Source of the DNA: Solirubrobacterales bacterium | GTDB taxonomy: Bacteria > Actinomycetota > Thermoleophilia > Solirubrobacterales > JACPNS01 | Assembly: GCA_016185345.1 (NCBI GenBank) | Contig: JACPNS010000003.1 | Location: 248,001 to 312,000, forward strand | Direction: 5' to 3' | Length of the DNA stretch: 64,000 bases | The notes under the pieces: generated by a model | Databases searched by the model: none | Told to the model about the DNA's origin: nothing | Seen by the model: the letters and a program-made list of their open reading frames with translations, nothing else | Shown here: piece after piece, positions 35,610 through 45,109 of the stretch | Numbering within the stretch: position 1 is the stretch's first letter | Layout of the letters: every line of letters begins with the position of its first letter | Program-made: the position numbers and the translations under genes

Positions 35610-36095
35610 ATGAGCGACGATAAACCCGAACTGCCCGCCGACGACCAGCGCCCCGACGAGGAGGAGCTGCCGCTCGATGACAACGAGGACGATGACCTCC
35701 ACGACGATGATGAGGATGAGGAAGGTGAGGGCGAGACAACCGTCTCGATCGACATCACCGGGCTCTCCGTGTACACCCACCACGGCGTCACGGCTGCCGA
35801 GCAAGAGGTCGGCCAGCGTCTGCTGATCGATGTTGGCTTCGAGCTCGACGTCTGCGACGCGACCGTCACAGATTCGATTGACGACACGGTTGACTACGGC
35901 GCAGTCTGCGAGCAGGTCTGGCTCGCCGCGCAGAACCGTTCGTACAAAACTTTGGAGCGCCTCTGCAGCGCGATCTGCGACCACTTGATCGACCATTTCG
36001 GTGTGGACTCGGTGATGGTGAGAGCAACCAAGCCAGAGCCGCCGATCCCGCTACCGGTGGGCGATGTGGCCGTGGAGGTTTGGAAAGAGCGGTGA
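35610..36095 (+). CDS. folB: dihydroneopterin aldolase with acidic N-terminal extension
   Basis: Cleaves dihydroneopterin to hydroxymethyl-dihydropterin and glycolaldehyde. The catalytic domain (about 45-161) has DITGLSVYTHHGVTAAEQEV, the substrate-binding VDYGAVCEQVW and LERLCSAICDHLI, and the catalytic lysine region VRATKPEPPIP. The first 45 residues are an unusual acidic run (DDNEDDDLHDDDEDEEGEGE) absent from standard FolB, which is about 120 residues. Start at ATG 35610; a later start within the acidic run has no better ribosome binding site. folK follows 111 bases on; that gap holds no convincing gene. Confidence 0.9.
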   Translation: MSDDKPELPADDQRPDEEELPLDDNEDDDLHDDDEDEEGEGETTVSIDITGLSVYTHHGVTAAEQEVGQRLLIDVGFELDVCDATVTDSIDDTVDYGAVCEQVWLAAQNRSYKTLERLCSAICDHLIDHFGVDSVMVRATKPEPPIPLPVGDVAVEVWKER

Positions 36096-36206
36096 TGACG
36101 AAGCCGCGTCAGGCGAATCACGCGAGATCCCCATCGACGCGGATTTGGTCGGAGGAGGAGGCGTGATCTCGTACGCAATGATCACCGGAAATGACTACTG
36201 GGTCCG

Positions 36207-36692
36207 ATGATCGGCTACCTCGGACTCGGCTCAAACGTCGGCGACAGCGAGGCAAATCTGCGCGCCGCCGCCGACGCGCTTGAAGCCTCCGGTGTGACGA
36301 TCCTCGCTCGCGCCTCGATCTACGTCACCGCCCCGCAGGGCGAGATCCTCGATCAGCCGGACTTTTTCAACAGCGCGCTGAAGATCGATACCGAGCTGCC
36401 CCCGACGGAATTGCTCATCGTCGCCAAGTCGATCGAGCACGACATGGGCCGAGACCCCGACGGTTTGCGCCACGGCCCGAGGCCAATCGACATCGACATC
36501 CTGATGCTCGGAGACGCGCCATTCGAATCAGAGCGCCTCAAGCTACCGCACCGCGAAATTGGTACGCGCCGTTTCGTGCTGGAGCCATTGCTTGAGATCG
36601 AACCAGACTTCAAGCTTCCGGACGGCACGCGCGCAAAGGACTTGCTCGCCGCCGTTTCCGATCAGCCCGTCAGGAAAGTGACGAACTCGTAG
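36207..36692 (+). CDS. folK: 2-amino-4-hydroxy-6-hydroxymethyldihydropteridine pyrophosphokinase
   Basis: Transfers pyrophosphate from ATP to the pterin made by FolB, giving the FolP substrate. The 161 residues contain YLGLGSNVGDSEANL, the pterin-binding PDFFNSAL, the ATP/Mg motif GPRPIDIDILML and LPHREIGTRRFVLEPL. Length is normal. Together with folP and folB it covers the pterin branch of folate synthesis. Confidence 0.95.
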   Translation: MIGYLGLGSNVGDSEANLRAAADALEASGVTILARASIYVTAPQGEILDQPDFFNSALKIDTELPPTELLIVAKSIEHDMGRDPDGLRHGPRPIDIDILMLGDAPFESERLKLPHREIGTRRFVLEPLLEIEPDFKLPDGTRAKDLLAAVSDQPVRKVTNS

Positions 36693-36740
36693 GCCTTGCT
36701 CACGCGGTGGTAATTCCAACGCCGTCGACGACGAAGACGC

Positions 36741-37514
36741 CTACGCGCTGACCGCTGCACCGTGCGCTGCGTTGACAGCTGTGAGCCATGCTGCGTCCAG
36801 CGCGCCCTCGGGTACATCTCCGGGGGCTTCGCCGAACACTTCGCGAGTCTTCCGCCCAGCGGGACGCGAGTCGATGAACGGCCGCAGCTCGGCGATCGAA
36901 CGCAGAAGCCACAGGTTCGAGAGGATCGTCAGGTCGGCGGCATTTGGCTGCTCGTTGCCGATCACGCCAGCGGCGATGTAGTCATCGATCTCGTCCACCA
37001 GCCTCGGGAACAGCTCGAGGTCGCCGCGCACCTGATCGTCACTCGCGTTGTTGAGCTTGCGCTCGCCCCAGATCACCGCGGGGCCGAGCGGCTTGGTCAT
37101 GGCGTCGGGAAGCGGGAGGTCTGAATCGAAGGTCAGCAATCCATCGGGCTTCGCCGCAAGCGCAACCCAGATGATCCGACGCGTCAGATCCTGCAGCTCG
37201 CCCGCGCCCCATGCCTCTGCGGCGACCACGCGCTCGCGGGCGCCCGACTCTGCAGGATAGAACGGTGGGTCGGGCTGGAGCGATTCGAGCGCGCGCAGAC
37301 ACTTGATCGTCGTCTGCGCCTTCTCGGTGCCGTTCGGCCCGCCGATGATTTTCATTGCTGGAACGGTTCGCGAGCCAAAGAGAGCGGTGGCCACGAGCGG
37401 CTGCATCAGGGGCGCGAGGTCCACGACCTTGTGCTCGATGCCTTTCAGCTCTGCGCCGCGGATGACTGCCTGGCAGGGGTGTGACGCGGGTACGCGATAG
37501 ATCTTCAGTTTCAT
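36741..37514 (-). CDS. glutathione S-transferase-like protein
   Basis: A 257-residue protein with an N-terminal thioredoxin-like domain (YRVPASHPCQAVIRGAELKG, with a Cys where GSTs often have the catalytic residue, and cis-proline in RTVPAM) and a helical C-terminal domain (about 90-250, with NAADLTILSNLWLL). This is the GST layout, but many actinobacteria lack glutathione, so another thiol or a non-enzymatic role is possible. It is convergent with folK and divergent from coaX (77 bases). Substrate unknown. Confidence 0.75.
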   Translation of the reverse strand: MKLKIYRVPASHPCQAVIRGAELKGIEHKVVDLAPLMQPLVATALFGSRTVPAMKIIGGPNGTEKAQTTIKCLRALESLQPDPPFYPAESGARERVVAAEAWGAGELQDLTRRIIWVALAAKPDGLLTFDSDLPLPDAMTKPLGPAVIWGERKLNNASDDQVRGDLELFPRLVDEIDDYIAAGVIGNEQPNAADLTILSNLWLLRSIAELRPFIDSRPAGRKTREVFGEAPGDVPEGALDAAWLTAVNAAHGAAVSA

Positions 37515-37591
37515 CGAGATCCCTCCTCCGGGACTGGGCGATCATCGCATAATCCGTATTGCGGCGGGTTGCTACCGATTAGTCTGCACGG

Positions 37592-38359
37592 ATGCTCCTG
37601 GCGGTCGATATCGGAAACACTCAGACTCACCTCGGCGCCTTCCAAAACGGCAACCTGCTCGAACACTGGAGGCTCACCACCGAGCGCGACGCAACCGCAG
37701 ATGAATTGGCGTCGATCTACACCAATCTGCTGGCGCTGCGAGAGCTCAGCTTCACGGACATCGACGACGTGATCATCAGCAGCACCGTCCCGAAGATCGT
37801 GCCCGAGTACGTCGAAATGACCGAGCGCTATCTCGGCGAGCAGTGCGTCGTCGTCGGCCCCGGCCTGAAGACCGGTATGCCGATCCGAGTCGAGAATCCA
37901 CGCGAGCTTGGCGCAGACCGCCTCGTCAACGCTGTGGCCGCCTACGAACGACTGGGTGGCCCCTGCGTGGTTGTGGACTTCGGCACGGCAATCACTTTCG
38001 ACGCGATCAGTGCCCAGGGCGAGTACATGGGCGGAATAATCGCTCCGGGTGTCGAGATTTCGCTGAACGCGTTGACCGAACGCGCGGCCAAGTTGCCGCA
38101 GGTCGAGCTGACCGAACCAGAGCGCCTGATCGGCCGCACGACGCTCGAGGCGATTCAGTCCGGAGTGATCTACGGATTCGCCGCGCAGATCGACGGCATC
38201 TGTGAGCGCTTGCGTGACGAGCTCGGAGACGAACTCCAAGTGATCGCGACCGGCGGGCTCTCCAGCCATATCGTGCCGTTCTGCGACTCCGTCGAACTCA
38301 CCGATGACATGCTCACGTTGACCGGCCTTCGGTTGATCTACGAGCGCAACGCGAGCTAG
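37592..38359 (+). CDS. coaX: type III pantothenate kinase
   Basis: First step of coenzyme A synthesis. The 255-residue ASKHA-fold enzyme has the phosphate-binding MLLAVDIGNTQTHLG, the GADRLVNAVAAYE motif, the catalytic VVDFGTAITFDAIS and GGIIAPGVEISLNAL, and a closing ATGGLSSHI. Type III enzymes need a monovalent cation and are not inhibited by CoA. dus follows after 65 bases on the same strand. Confidence 0.95.
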   Translation: MLLAVDIGNTQTHLGAFQNGNLLEHWRLTTERDATADELASIYTNLLALRELSFTDIDDVIISSTVPKIVPEYVEMTERYLGEQCVVVGPGLKTGMPIRVENPRELGADRLVNAVAAYERLGGPCVVVDFGTAITFDAISAQGEYMGGIIAPGVEISLNALTERAAKLPQVELTEPERLIGRTTLEAIQSGVIYGFAAQIDGICERLRDELGDELQVIATGGLSSHIVPFCDSVELTDDMLTLTGLRLIYERNAS

Positions 38360-38424
38360 ATTCAAGCGACAGCGGGTTGCGCTGAAGGCACAGCACGTGC
38401 GACTCGCCACTAGGCTCAAGGAAC

Positions 38425-39438
38425 GTGTCCGTACTCAACGAATCCTGGTCGCTTGGCGGCGTAGACGTGGAAAACCGTGTCCTGCTGGCCCCGCTCGCGG
38501 GGATCGGCAACTGGTTCGTGCGACTACAGGCCAAGCGTTACGGGGCCGGTCTGACGGTCTCGGAGATGGTCTCGAGCCACGGCCTCGCCTACGGAGACAA
38601 GCGTACGCGCAATGAATTTCTGCGGCTTCACCCGGACGAGGGCCCGACGAGTGTTCAACTCTTTGGCGCGGACCCCGCGATCATGCGAGAAGCGGCGGCA
38701 ATGGTCGCCGACGCCGGCGCCGACCTGATCGATCTGAACATGGGTTGTCCGGTCAGAAAAGTCTGCCGCACAGGTGCCGGATCTGCGCTGCTCAAAGATC
38801 CGCAGCTTGCGGTTGATGTCGCCCGCGCGGCGTCCGAAGGCAGCGGCCTGCCGGTGACTGTAAAACTGCGCCCCGGCATCACGCCCGGTGAGCGCACCGG
38901 AGTGGTCGTGGCCGAGCGCCTTGCGCAGGAGGGCGTGGTCGCAGGGATCGCGTTTCACCCGCGCCACGCCAGTCAGCAACACAAAGGCCTGCCCGACTAC
39001 GCGCTCGCTCGTGAGGTCGTCGAATCGCTCGACGTCCCCGTGATGATCAGCGGCGGACTGATGAGCGAGGCCAAGGCGCACAAGGTGATGGAGATCACCG
39101 GCGCAGAGGCGATTCTGCTCGCCCGCGGCGCGCTCGGCAATCCCTGGCTTTTTCAGCGTGTGCTCGGCGAGCGCGAGGGTTTGCCGTCATGTGACGAGGT
39201 CGTTGCGGAGTGGCTCTGGGTTGTCGAACAATCCGCAGATCACTTCGAAACCGACGAGCGCGCGGCGCGCTATCTGCGCAAATTTCACCCCTGGTATCTC
39301 GATCGATTCAAGGAAATCGACCCGGAAACCTTCACCAAGGCCCGCTTGAACGGGATCAACCAGGACTTGCAAAAGACCGATTCACTCGACGCCGCTCGCT
39401 CAGTTGTTATGGCGATCGAGCTACCTGCCGCAGCCTGA
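38425..39438 (+). CDS. dus: tRNA-dihydrouridine synthase
   Basis: FMN-dependent reduction of uridines in the tRNA D-loop. The 337-residue TIM barrel shows VLLAPLAGIGNWFVRL, TSVQLFGADP, IDLNMGCPVRKVCRTGAGSA (with the catalytic cysteine of CRTGAG), VTVKLRPG, HPRHASQQHKG and ILLARGALGNPWLF, followed by a helical tRNA-binding domain. GTG start with AAGGAA just upstream. It resembles the DusB type found in Gram-positives; which uridine it modifies is not determined. Confidence 0.93.
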   Translation: MSVLNESWSLGGVDVENRVLLAPLAGIGNWFVRLQAKRYGAGLTVSEMVSSHGLAYGDKRTRNEFLRLHPDEGPTSVQLFGADPAIMREAAAMVADAGADLIDLNMGCPVRKVCRTGAGSALLKDPQLAVDVARAASEGSGLPVTVKLRPGITPGERTGVVVAERLAQEGVVAGIAFHPRHASQQHKGLPDYALAREVVESLDVPVMISGGLMSEAKAHKVMEITGAEAILLARGALGNPWLFQRVLGEREGLPSCDEVVAEWLWVVEQSADHFETDERAARYLRKFHPWYLDRFKEIDPETFTKARLNGINQDLQKTDSLDAARSVVMAIELPAAA

Positions 39439-39488
39439 CTGGCGAGTTACTACTCGTCGCTGGCCAATCTGTATACTCGCGCGCTCTA

Positions 39489-39965
39489 ATGGCCAAAGAA
39501 TCATTCGTCACAGCAGAGGGCTACGAAAAGCTCAAGAACGAGATCGAGGATCTCTCTGGTCGTGGTCGGCGCGAAATCGCCGAGCGCATCAAGGAAGCCC
39601 GCGACTTCGGCGAAATCGCCGAGAACGCCGAGTACGATGCCGCCAAGAACGAGCAGGCGATGCTCGAAGGCCGTATTGCGACCCTTGAAGAGCAGTTTCG
39701 CAACGCCGTGATCGTCGATGAGGCCCACCTCGACACCGAGCACGTCGGAGTCGGCACAACGGTCCACCTGAAGGATCAAAAGACCTCAAAGTCGGTCAAG
39801 TACAAGATCGTCGGATCCTCAGAGGCAGATCCGCTCGGCGGCAAACTCTCAAGCGAGTCCCCGATCGGCAAGGCCTTGATGGGCCACAAGCGCAACGACA
39901 TCGTCAAAGTGCCGGTTCCGCGCGGTCCTCAGCGTCAGCTGAAGATCACCAAGATCGAGGCATAG
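39489..39965 (+). CDS. greA: transcription elongation factor GreA
   Basis: Rescues backtracked RNA polymerase by stimulating transcript cleavage. In 158 residues, the N-terminal coiled coil has tip acidic residues in DFGEIAENAEYDAAKNEQ, and the C-terminal FKBP-like domain has SSEADPLGGKLSSESPIGKA and VPRGPQRQLKITKI. Length and motifs are standard. A TATACT at 39472-39477 lies 11 bases before the ATG and could be the -10 of a near-leaderless promoter, with no convincing -35. Confidence 0.95.
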   Translation: MAKESFVTAEGYEKLKNEIEDLSGRGRREIAERIKEARDFGEIAENAEYDAAKNEQAMLEGRIATLEEQFRNAVIVDEAHLDTEHVGVGTTVHLKDQKTSKSVKYKIVGSSEADPLGGKLSSESPIGKALMGHKRNDIVKVPVPRGPQRQLKITKIEA

Positions 39966-39998
39966 TGGTCAGCGCCTGTGGGCGCCGGCTCGGAGGCT

Positions 39999-40478
39999 CT
40001 ATTTGACTGGCTCAGCAAGCTTGACCAGGGACAGAATGCAGCGCTGGGCGTAGATGCGCCAGAGCTTTGAGAGCACCCAGACGATCGGCGCGCCGCCGCG
40101 CTTGGCGTGCCACACGTATGTCCAGCTCACGTGAGTGCCGTCGCTCATCGGCGTGAACTTGAACTCGCCCTCGGCGCGATCGACGAGTTTTCCGACGGGG
40201 CCGGTGAACGGACCGACGGTGTAGGTGAAGCGCTCAGGACTGTCTGCGGCCTTGATGACTTCGCCGGTGTACGAGCCGTCGGCAAGGTCGATGTTTCTTG
40301 TCTGTCCCGCCTGTTCCCAGTCGCCGGTCTGGTCGCGCACGCCGACGACGGCGGGAATCACGGGCTTGAGGCCGGTAAAGACCGCGGTCAGGTCGACCGG
40401 GACGATCACGTCCCATGCGCGCTGCTGATCGGCGCTGGTCCATTCGTCGACCGCCACTCTGAATCCCCGTCTCGGCAT
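39999..40478 (-). CDS. SRPBCC/START-like family protein
   Basis: A 159-residue single-domain protein. The beginning (VDEWTSADQQRAWDVIVPVD) and the pattern of strands with TYVWHAKRGG and a long C-terminal helix fit the polyketide cyclase/START-like SRPBCC fold that binds hydrophobic ligands. No catalytic residues can be named. It is divergent from lysS (38 bases between starts) and convergent with greA. Ligand and role unknown. Confidence 0.72.
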   Translation of the reverse strand: MPRRGFRVAVDEWTSADQQRAWDVIVPVDLTAVFTGLKPVIPAVVGVRDQTGDWEQAGQTRNIDLADGSYTGEVIKAADSPERFTYTVGPFTGPVGKLVDRAEGEFKFTPMSDGTHVSWTYVWHAKRGGAPIVWVLSKLWRIYAQRCILSLVKLAEPVK

Positions 40479-40516
40479 CGGCGCAGACTATCTCCTCGGT
40501 AGTCTCCCGTCTCGCA

Positions 40517-41986
40517 ATGTCTGACGCCCCGGAGACCCAGAACGAACACGAGCTGATCGCCGAGCGCAAGGCGAAGCTTGCTCGCTTCCGCGAAGCCGGT
40601 ATCGACCCGTTCCCACACGAGTTCAGGGGCGTCGTGCCAAGCGAAGAGGTCCGCGAGAACCACCCGGGCCTCGAGCCGGGCACCGAGACGAACGTGTCCT
40701 ACCGAGTCGCCGGCCGCCTGACTGGCCGACGCGGCCACGGCAGGGCGGCGTTCCTGGACGTTGTGGACCGCAGCGGCAAGATGCAGGTTCACGCCCGCGC
40801 GGATCTACTGGGTGAAGAATCCTTCGAGCAGCTCGTCTCACTCGACCTCGGCGACCTCGTCGGGATCGACGGCGAAGCGTTCATGACCAAGCGCGGCGAG
40901 CTCTCGCTTGCGGCAACAGGGTGGACGCTCCTGGCCAAATCCCTGCGTCCGCCACCGGACAAGCACCACGGCCTCACAGACGTCGAGACGCGCTACCGCC
41001 ACCGCGAACTGGACCTGATCGCCAACGAAGAGGCGCGCGAGCTTTTCATCCTGCGATCTCGCGTGATCTCACTCGTTCGCCGCTGGTACGACGACCGCGG
41101 CTTCCTTGAGGTTGAAACGCCTGTGCTGCAGCCGATCTACGGCGGAGCACTTGCCCGCCCGTTCACGACTCACCACAACCAGCTCGATCGCGAGTTCTTC
41201 CTGCGCATCGCCACGGAGCTGTACTTGAAGCGTCTGATCGTCGGCGGCCTGGAGAAGGTCTACGAGCTGGGCAAGGACTTCCGCAACGAGGGCATCAGCA
41301 ACAAGCACAACCCCGAATTCACGATGCTCGAGACCTACGAGGCATACGCGGACTACAGCAAGGTGATGGACGACGTCGAGACTCTCGTGTCCTGGCTCGC
41401 CCAGGAGATCGGCTACGAGGGCGAGCTGAAGTTCGAGGCGCCGTGGCCGCGGATCCCGCTGGCCGAGGCGATCAAGGACCAGACTGGGATCGACATCCTT
41501 GAGCACCGCGATCGCGCGGCACTCGCTCAGGAGATGGTCGGCAAGGGCTTCCACCACGAGCCGCCCGATGATTCCTGGCCGCAGCTCGTGGACGAACTGC
41601 TTTCAAAGCACGTCGAGCCCAAGCTCAAACACCCGACCTTCATCACGGACTATCCCGTCGAACTTTCACCGTTTGCCAAGGAGCACCGCTCAAAGCCCGG
41701 TCTCACCGAGCGCTTCGAGGTCTTCGCCGAAGGCATGGAATTCGGCAACGCCTTCTCCGAGCTGAACGACCCGCAGGTCCAGCGCGAGCGCTTCGAAGCG
41801 CAGGCCCGTCTGGCCGCCGAAGGTGACGAAGAGACTCAGCCATTTGATGAGGCCTTTCTTCAGGCTCTTGAGCACGGAATGCCGCCGACCGGCGGTCTCG
41901 GGATTGGCATCGACCGATTGGTGATGCTGCTCAGTGGGCGGCACGGGATCCGTGAAGTCGTGCTGTTCCCGGCGATGCGCGACTAA
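40517..41986 (+). CDS. lysS: lysyl-tRNA synthetase, class II
   Basis: Charges tRNA(Lys). The 489 residues comprise an OB-fold anticodon-binding domain (about 60-150, VAGRLTGRRGHGRAAFLDV) and a class II catalytic core with motif 1 (FLEVETPVLQPIYGGALARP), motif 2 (YELGKDFRNEGISNKHNPEF) and motif 3 (GGLGIGIDRLVMLL). The N-terminus lacks the extra transmembrane or pathogen-type extensions seen in some actinobacteria (LysX). Start ATG at 40517. Confidence 0.96.
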   Translation: MSDAPETQNEHELIAERKAKLARFREAGIDPFPHEFRGVVPSEEVRENHPGLEPGTETNVSYRVAGRLTGRRGHGRAAFLDVVDRSGKMQVHARADLLGEESFEQLVSLDLGDLVGIDGEAFMTKRGELSLAATGWTLLAKSLRPPPDKHHGLTDVETRYRHRELDLIANEEARELFILRSRVISLVRRWYDDRGFLEVETPVLQPIYGGALARPFTTHHNQLDREFFLRIATELYLKRLIVGGLEKVYELGKDFRNEGISNKHNPEFTMLETYEAYADYSKVMDDVETLVSWLAQEIGYEGELKFEAPWPRIPLAEAIKDQTGIDILEHRDRAALAQEMVGKGFHHEPPDDSWPQLVDELLSKHVEPKLKHPTFITDYPVELSPFAKEHRSKPGLTERFEVFAEGMEFGNAFSELNDPQVQRERFEAQARLAAEGDEETQPFDEAFLQALEHGMPPTGGLGIGIDRLVMLLSGRHGIREVVLFPAMRD

Positions 41987-42242
41987 GCGCTTTCGTTACA
42001 GCGGCCGTCAGCATCTCGATGGTCCGTTCAGCGACGTGACCCATCACGGTTGGCGCAGGGTGATTGATTGTGTGAAACAGAACTTCACCTTTCGTCCGCT
42101 CGCGCACAACGCTGGTGATCTCGATATCGACGAGACCGGTATCGCGGAACTCGCGCGGCGAGTTCCTCGACGGCGTGCAAAACCACAGGAATTTGTGACA
42201 AATGGACCAGCTTTCGCCGTCCTCTGCGGTGTTAACCTTCAT
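41931..42242 (-). pseudogene. possible remnant of a WcbI-like polysaccharide enzyme
   Basis: A short frame of 103 residues whose middle, LVDIEITSVVRERTKGEVLF followed by HTINHPAPTVMGHVAER, resembles the C-terminal part of WcbI-type polysaccharide biosynthesis proteins (LF.TxNHP motif). An in-frame TAA about 30 bases upstream and the neighbouring clpC leave no room for the N-terminal two thirds, and its 3' end runs 56 bases into lysS. It may be a decayed fragment or a chance frame. The gap 41987-42404 between lysS and clpC otherwise holds the inverted repeat at 42280-42297. Confidence 0.35.
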
Positions 42243-42279
42243 GCAGAACCGGCAAGCTGTCTTTCGGCCACATTAAGTC

Positions 42280-42297
42280 CACCAGGTGTGTCTGGTG
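42280..42297 (+). promoter_or_regulatory. inverted repeat upstream of clpC
   Basis: CACCAG (42280-42285) and CTGGTG (42292-42297) flank GTGTGT, about 108 bases before the clpC ATG. It matches neither the HAIR (HspR) nor CIRCE nor ClgR consensus as I know them. It is a candidate site for stress control of clpC. Confidence 0.35.
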
Positions 42298-42404
42298 AAC
42301 ATCCCCAAAAAGGCCGATACCAATAGCCATTGAGCCGTCGCGAGAGGTCCGGCGCGAGACTCGGCAATAGGCCAATGCCTTTCAATGGCACTGAGGAGCT
42401 ACAA

Positions 42405-45041
42405 ATGTTTGAACGGTTCACCGAGCGCGCCCGCCAAGTCGTCGTACTGGCACAAGAAGAAGCGCGGACCCTGAAGCACAATTACATCGGCACTGAGCAC
42501 ATCCTGCTCGGACTGCTGCGCGAGGAAGAGGGCCTGGCTGCCCGTGTTCTCGAGTCACTTGACATCACTGTTGAGCGGGTGCGCGCCCAGGTCGTGCGTA
42601 TCGTCGGCTCCGGTGAAGAAGTCACCTCTGGTCAGATCCCGTTCACCCCGCGCGCCAAGAAGGTTCTAGAGCTCGCTCTGCGCGAAGCCCTGAGCCTCGG
42701 CCACAACTACATCGGAACCGAGCACATCCTGCTCGGGCTTGTCCGCGAGAACGAGGGCGTTGCTGCGCGCATCCTGCTCGACTTCGACGCCGACTCCGAG
42801 AAGATCCGCAACGAAGTCGTCCGCATGCTCTCCGGCCCTGGTGGCCGTCGCAGCGGAAGCTCCGGCAGCGGAAGCTCTGGTTCTGGCGCAGCTGGCTCGG
42901 CGGAGGGCAAGAAGAACTCCAAGCTGCTCGACCAGTTCGGGCGCAACCTGACAAAGCTTGCCCAAGACGGCAAGCTGGACCCAGTCGTCGGTCGCGAACA
43001 CGAGATCGAGCGTCTGTTACAGATTCTCTCGCGCCGCACCAAGAACAACCCAGTCCTCGTCGGCGAGCCCGGCGTGGGTAAGACCGCGGTCGTCGAAGGT
43101 CTCGCAACAAAGATCAGCAATGGCGAGGTGCACGAGCTGCTTCGCGACAAACAGATCTACACGCTTGACCTGGCGGCACTGGTCGCGGGTAGCAAGTACC
43201 GCGGCGAGTTCGAGGAGCGCCTCAAAAAGGTGATGAAGGAGATCATCCAGCGTGGCGACATCATTCTCTTCATCGACGAGTTGCACAACCTTGTGGGCGC
43301 AGGCGCTGCCGAGGGCGCGATCGACGCTGCGTCAATCCTCAAGCCGGCACTCGCACGCGGCGAGCTGCAAACGATCGGCGCAACAACGCTGGACGAGTAC
43401 CGCAAGTACCTCGAGCGCGACAGTGCACTCGAGCGCCGATTCCAAAAGATCGTCGTCGAGCCGCCGTCAATTGACGAGACCGTGCAGATCCTCCAAGGCC
43501 TGCGCGACCGCTACGAGGTCCACCACAAGGTCACGATCAGCGACGAGGCACTGAAGGCCGCCGCCGACCTCGCCGACCGCTACATCTCAGACCGCTTCCT
43601 GCCGGACAAGGCGATCGACCTGATCGACGAAGCCGCCAGCCGCATGCGCATCAAGTCGATGACCGCACCACCTGTCTATAGAGAACTGGAAGAAGAGATC
43701 GAGCAGGTGCGCCGCGACAAAGAGGCCGCGATCGAGAACCAGGACTTCGAGAAGGCCGCCAGCATGCGCGACCAGGAGCGCAAGATCACCAACAAGAAGC
43801 GCGAGCTCGAAGAGCAGTGGGAATCCGGCGAGACCGGTGAGCGCCCAGTGATCGGCGAAGAAGAAATCGCAGACGTCGTTTCGATGTGGACCGGCATACC
43901 GCTCTTCAAGCTGACCGAGGGCGAGACCACGAAGCTCATGCGCATGGAAGACGAGATGCACAAGCGCGTGATCGGCCAGGAGGCCGCAGTTACCGCGGTT
44001 TCGAAGGCCATCCGCCGCAGCCGCGCCGGACTGAAGGACATGACGCGCCCGACGGGTTCGTTCATCTTCCTCGGACCGTCAGGTGTCGGTAAAACTGAAC
44101 TCGCCCGTACGCTGGCCGACTTCCTCTTCGGAGACCCGGACATGATGATCCGCATCGACATGTCTGAGTACATGGAGAAGCACAGCGTCAGCCGCCTGGT
44201 TGGGTCGCCTCCGGGCTACGTCGGCTACGACGAGGGCGGACAGCTCACCGAGGCCGTGCGCCGCAAGCCGTACTCAGTATTGCTGCTCGACGAAATTGAG
44301 AAGGCCCACCCCGACGTCTTCAACATTCTGTTGCAGATCCTGGAAGATGGCCGCCTGACCGACTCCCAGGGCCGAACAGTTGACTTCCGTCACTCGATCA
44401 TCATCATGACCTCCAACATCGGCGCAGCCGAGATCGCCAAGGACGCAAGCTACGGCTTCAGCCTCGGCGAGGAGAACGCCGGATTGTCCTACTCGGACAT
44501 GAAGAGCGGAATCATGGGCGAGCTGAAGAAGGTCTTCCGCCCCGAGATGATCAACCGCATCGACGAGATCGTCGTCTTCCACAAGCTCTCGCGCGACGAG
44601 ATCAAGGAAATCGTCGATCTCATGATCGCCCGCGTGCGCACCAGCATGAAGGAGATGGAACTGCAGCTCGAGCTGTCCGAGGGCATGAAGGATCTGCTCG
44701 TGGACAAGGGCTGGGATCCGTCGATGGGAGCACGGCCCCTGCGCCGCGCGATTCAGCGCTACGTCGAAGACCCGGTCTCCGACAAGGTGCTGTCCGAGTC
44801 GATCGAGCCCGGTTCGACGGTGATCGTCGAGCGCCTGCCCGAGGAAATCAAGGGTGGACCAAACGACGGGCTCGAAGTCAACATCAAGGTCGTCAAGCCG
44901 AAGAAGCCACGTGCCAAGAAGAAGGCGCCGGTTGCTGTCGGAGCAGAGTCTGAGACCGAAGCCACGAATGAGCCTGAGGCGGACCCCTCGGCACCCGGCG
45001 TCGAGAAGCTTTCCGATCAAAAGATTGTCGACGACAAGTAA
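42405..45041 (+). CDS. clpC: ATP-dependent Clp protease ATPase subunit ClpC
   Basis: HSP100 unfoldase that feeds ClpP. In 878 residues: two N-terminal repeats, each with [13 protein letters not shown], a Ser/Gly linker ([12 protein letters not shown]), AAA1 with GEPGVGKT and pore loop [11 protein letters not shown], an M-domain/UVR segment ([19 protein letters not shown]), AAA2 with GPSGVGKT and [13 protein letters not shown], and a D2-small domain with [12 protein letters not shown]. The final 55 residues are Lys-Pro then acidic. The ATG at 42405 has GAGGAG six bases upstream; an upstream in-frame ATG at 42330 is less likely. McsAB and CtsR genes are not nearby. Confidence 0.96.
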   Translation: MFERFTERARQVVVLAQEEARTLKHNYIGTEHILLGLLREEEGLAARVLESLDITVERVRAQVVRIVGSGEEVTSGQIPFTPRAKKVLELALREALSLGHNYIGTEHILLGLVRENEGVAARILLDFDADSEKIRNEVVRMLSGPGGRRSGSSGSGSSGSGAAGSAEGKKNSKLLDQFGRNLTKLAQDGKLDPVVGREHEIERLLQILSRRTKNNPVLVGEPGVGKTAVVEGLATKISNGEVHELLRDKQIYTLDLAALVAGSKYRGEFEERLKKVMKEIIQRGDIILFIDELHNLVGAGAAEGAIDAASILKPALARGELQTIGATTLDEYRKYLERDSALERRFQKIVVEPPSIDETVQILQGLRDRYEVHHKVTISDEALKAAADLADRYISDRFLPDKAIDLIDEAASRMRIKSMTAPPVYRELEEEIEQVRRDKEAAIENQDFEKAASMRDQERKITNKKRELEEQWESGETGERPVIGEEEIADVVSMWTGIPLFKLTEGETTKLMRMEDEMHKRVIGQEAAVTAVSKAIRRSRAGLKDMTRPTGSFIFLGPSGVGKTELARTLADFLFGDPDMMIRIDMSEYMEKHSVSRLVGSPPGYVGYDEGGQLTEAVRRKPYSVLLLDEIEKAHPDVFNILLQILEDGRLTDSQGRTVDFRHSIIIMTSNIGAAEIAKDASYGFSLGEENAGLSYSDMKSGIMGELKKVFRPEMINRIDEIVVFHKLSRDEIKEIVDLMIARVRTSMKEMELQLELSEGMKDLLVDKGWDPSMGARPLRRAIQRYVEDPVSDKVLSESIEPGSTVIVERLPEEIKGGPNDGLEVNIKVVKPKKPRAKKKAPVAVGAESETEATNEPEADPSAPGVEKLSDQKIVDDK

Positions 45042-45049
45042 CGGCACGC

Positions 45050-45081
45050 CTCTGGGGGTCGAATCGATTCGACCCCCAGAG
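45050..45081 (+). terminator. 32-bp perfect palindrome after clpC
   Basis: CTCTGGGGGTCGAATC and its exact complement GATTCGACCCCCAGAG are adjacent, starting eight bases after the clpC stop. As RNA this is a strong stem, but no T-run follows. It may be a terminator or a transcript-stabilising hairpin, or, as DNA, a binding site. Confidence 0.55.
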
Positions 45082-45109
45082 AGGTCATAGCCTGACTAGC
45101 GTTAGCTCC

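Noticed and set aside
36179-36211. Ten-codon leader peptide (MITGNDYWVR) overlapping folK by an ATGA-like junction
   Set aside because: Too short to support, with no attenuator structure or repeated regulatory codon visible.
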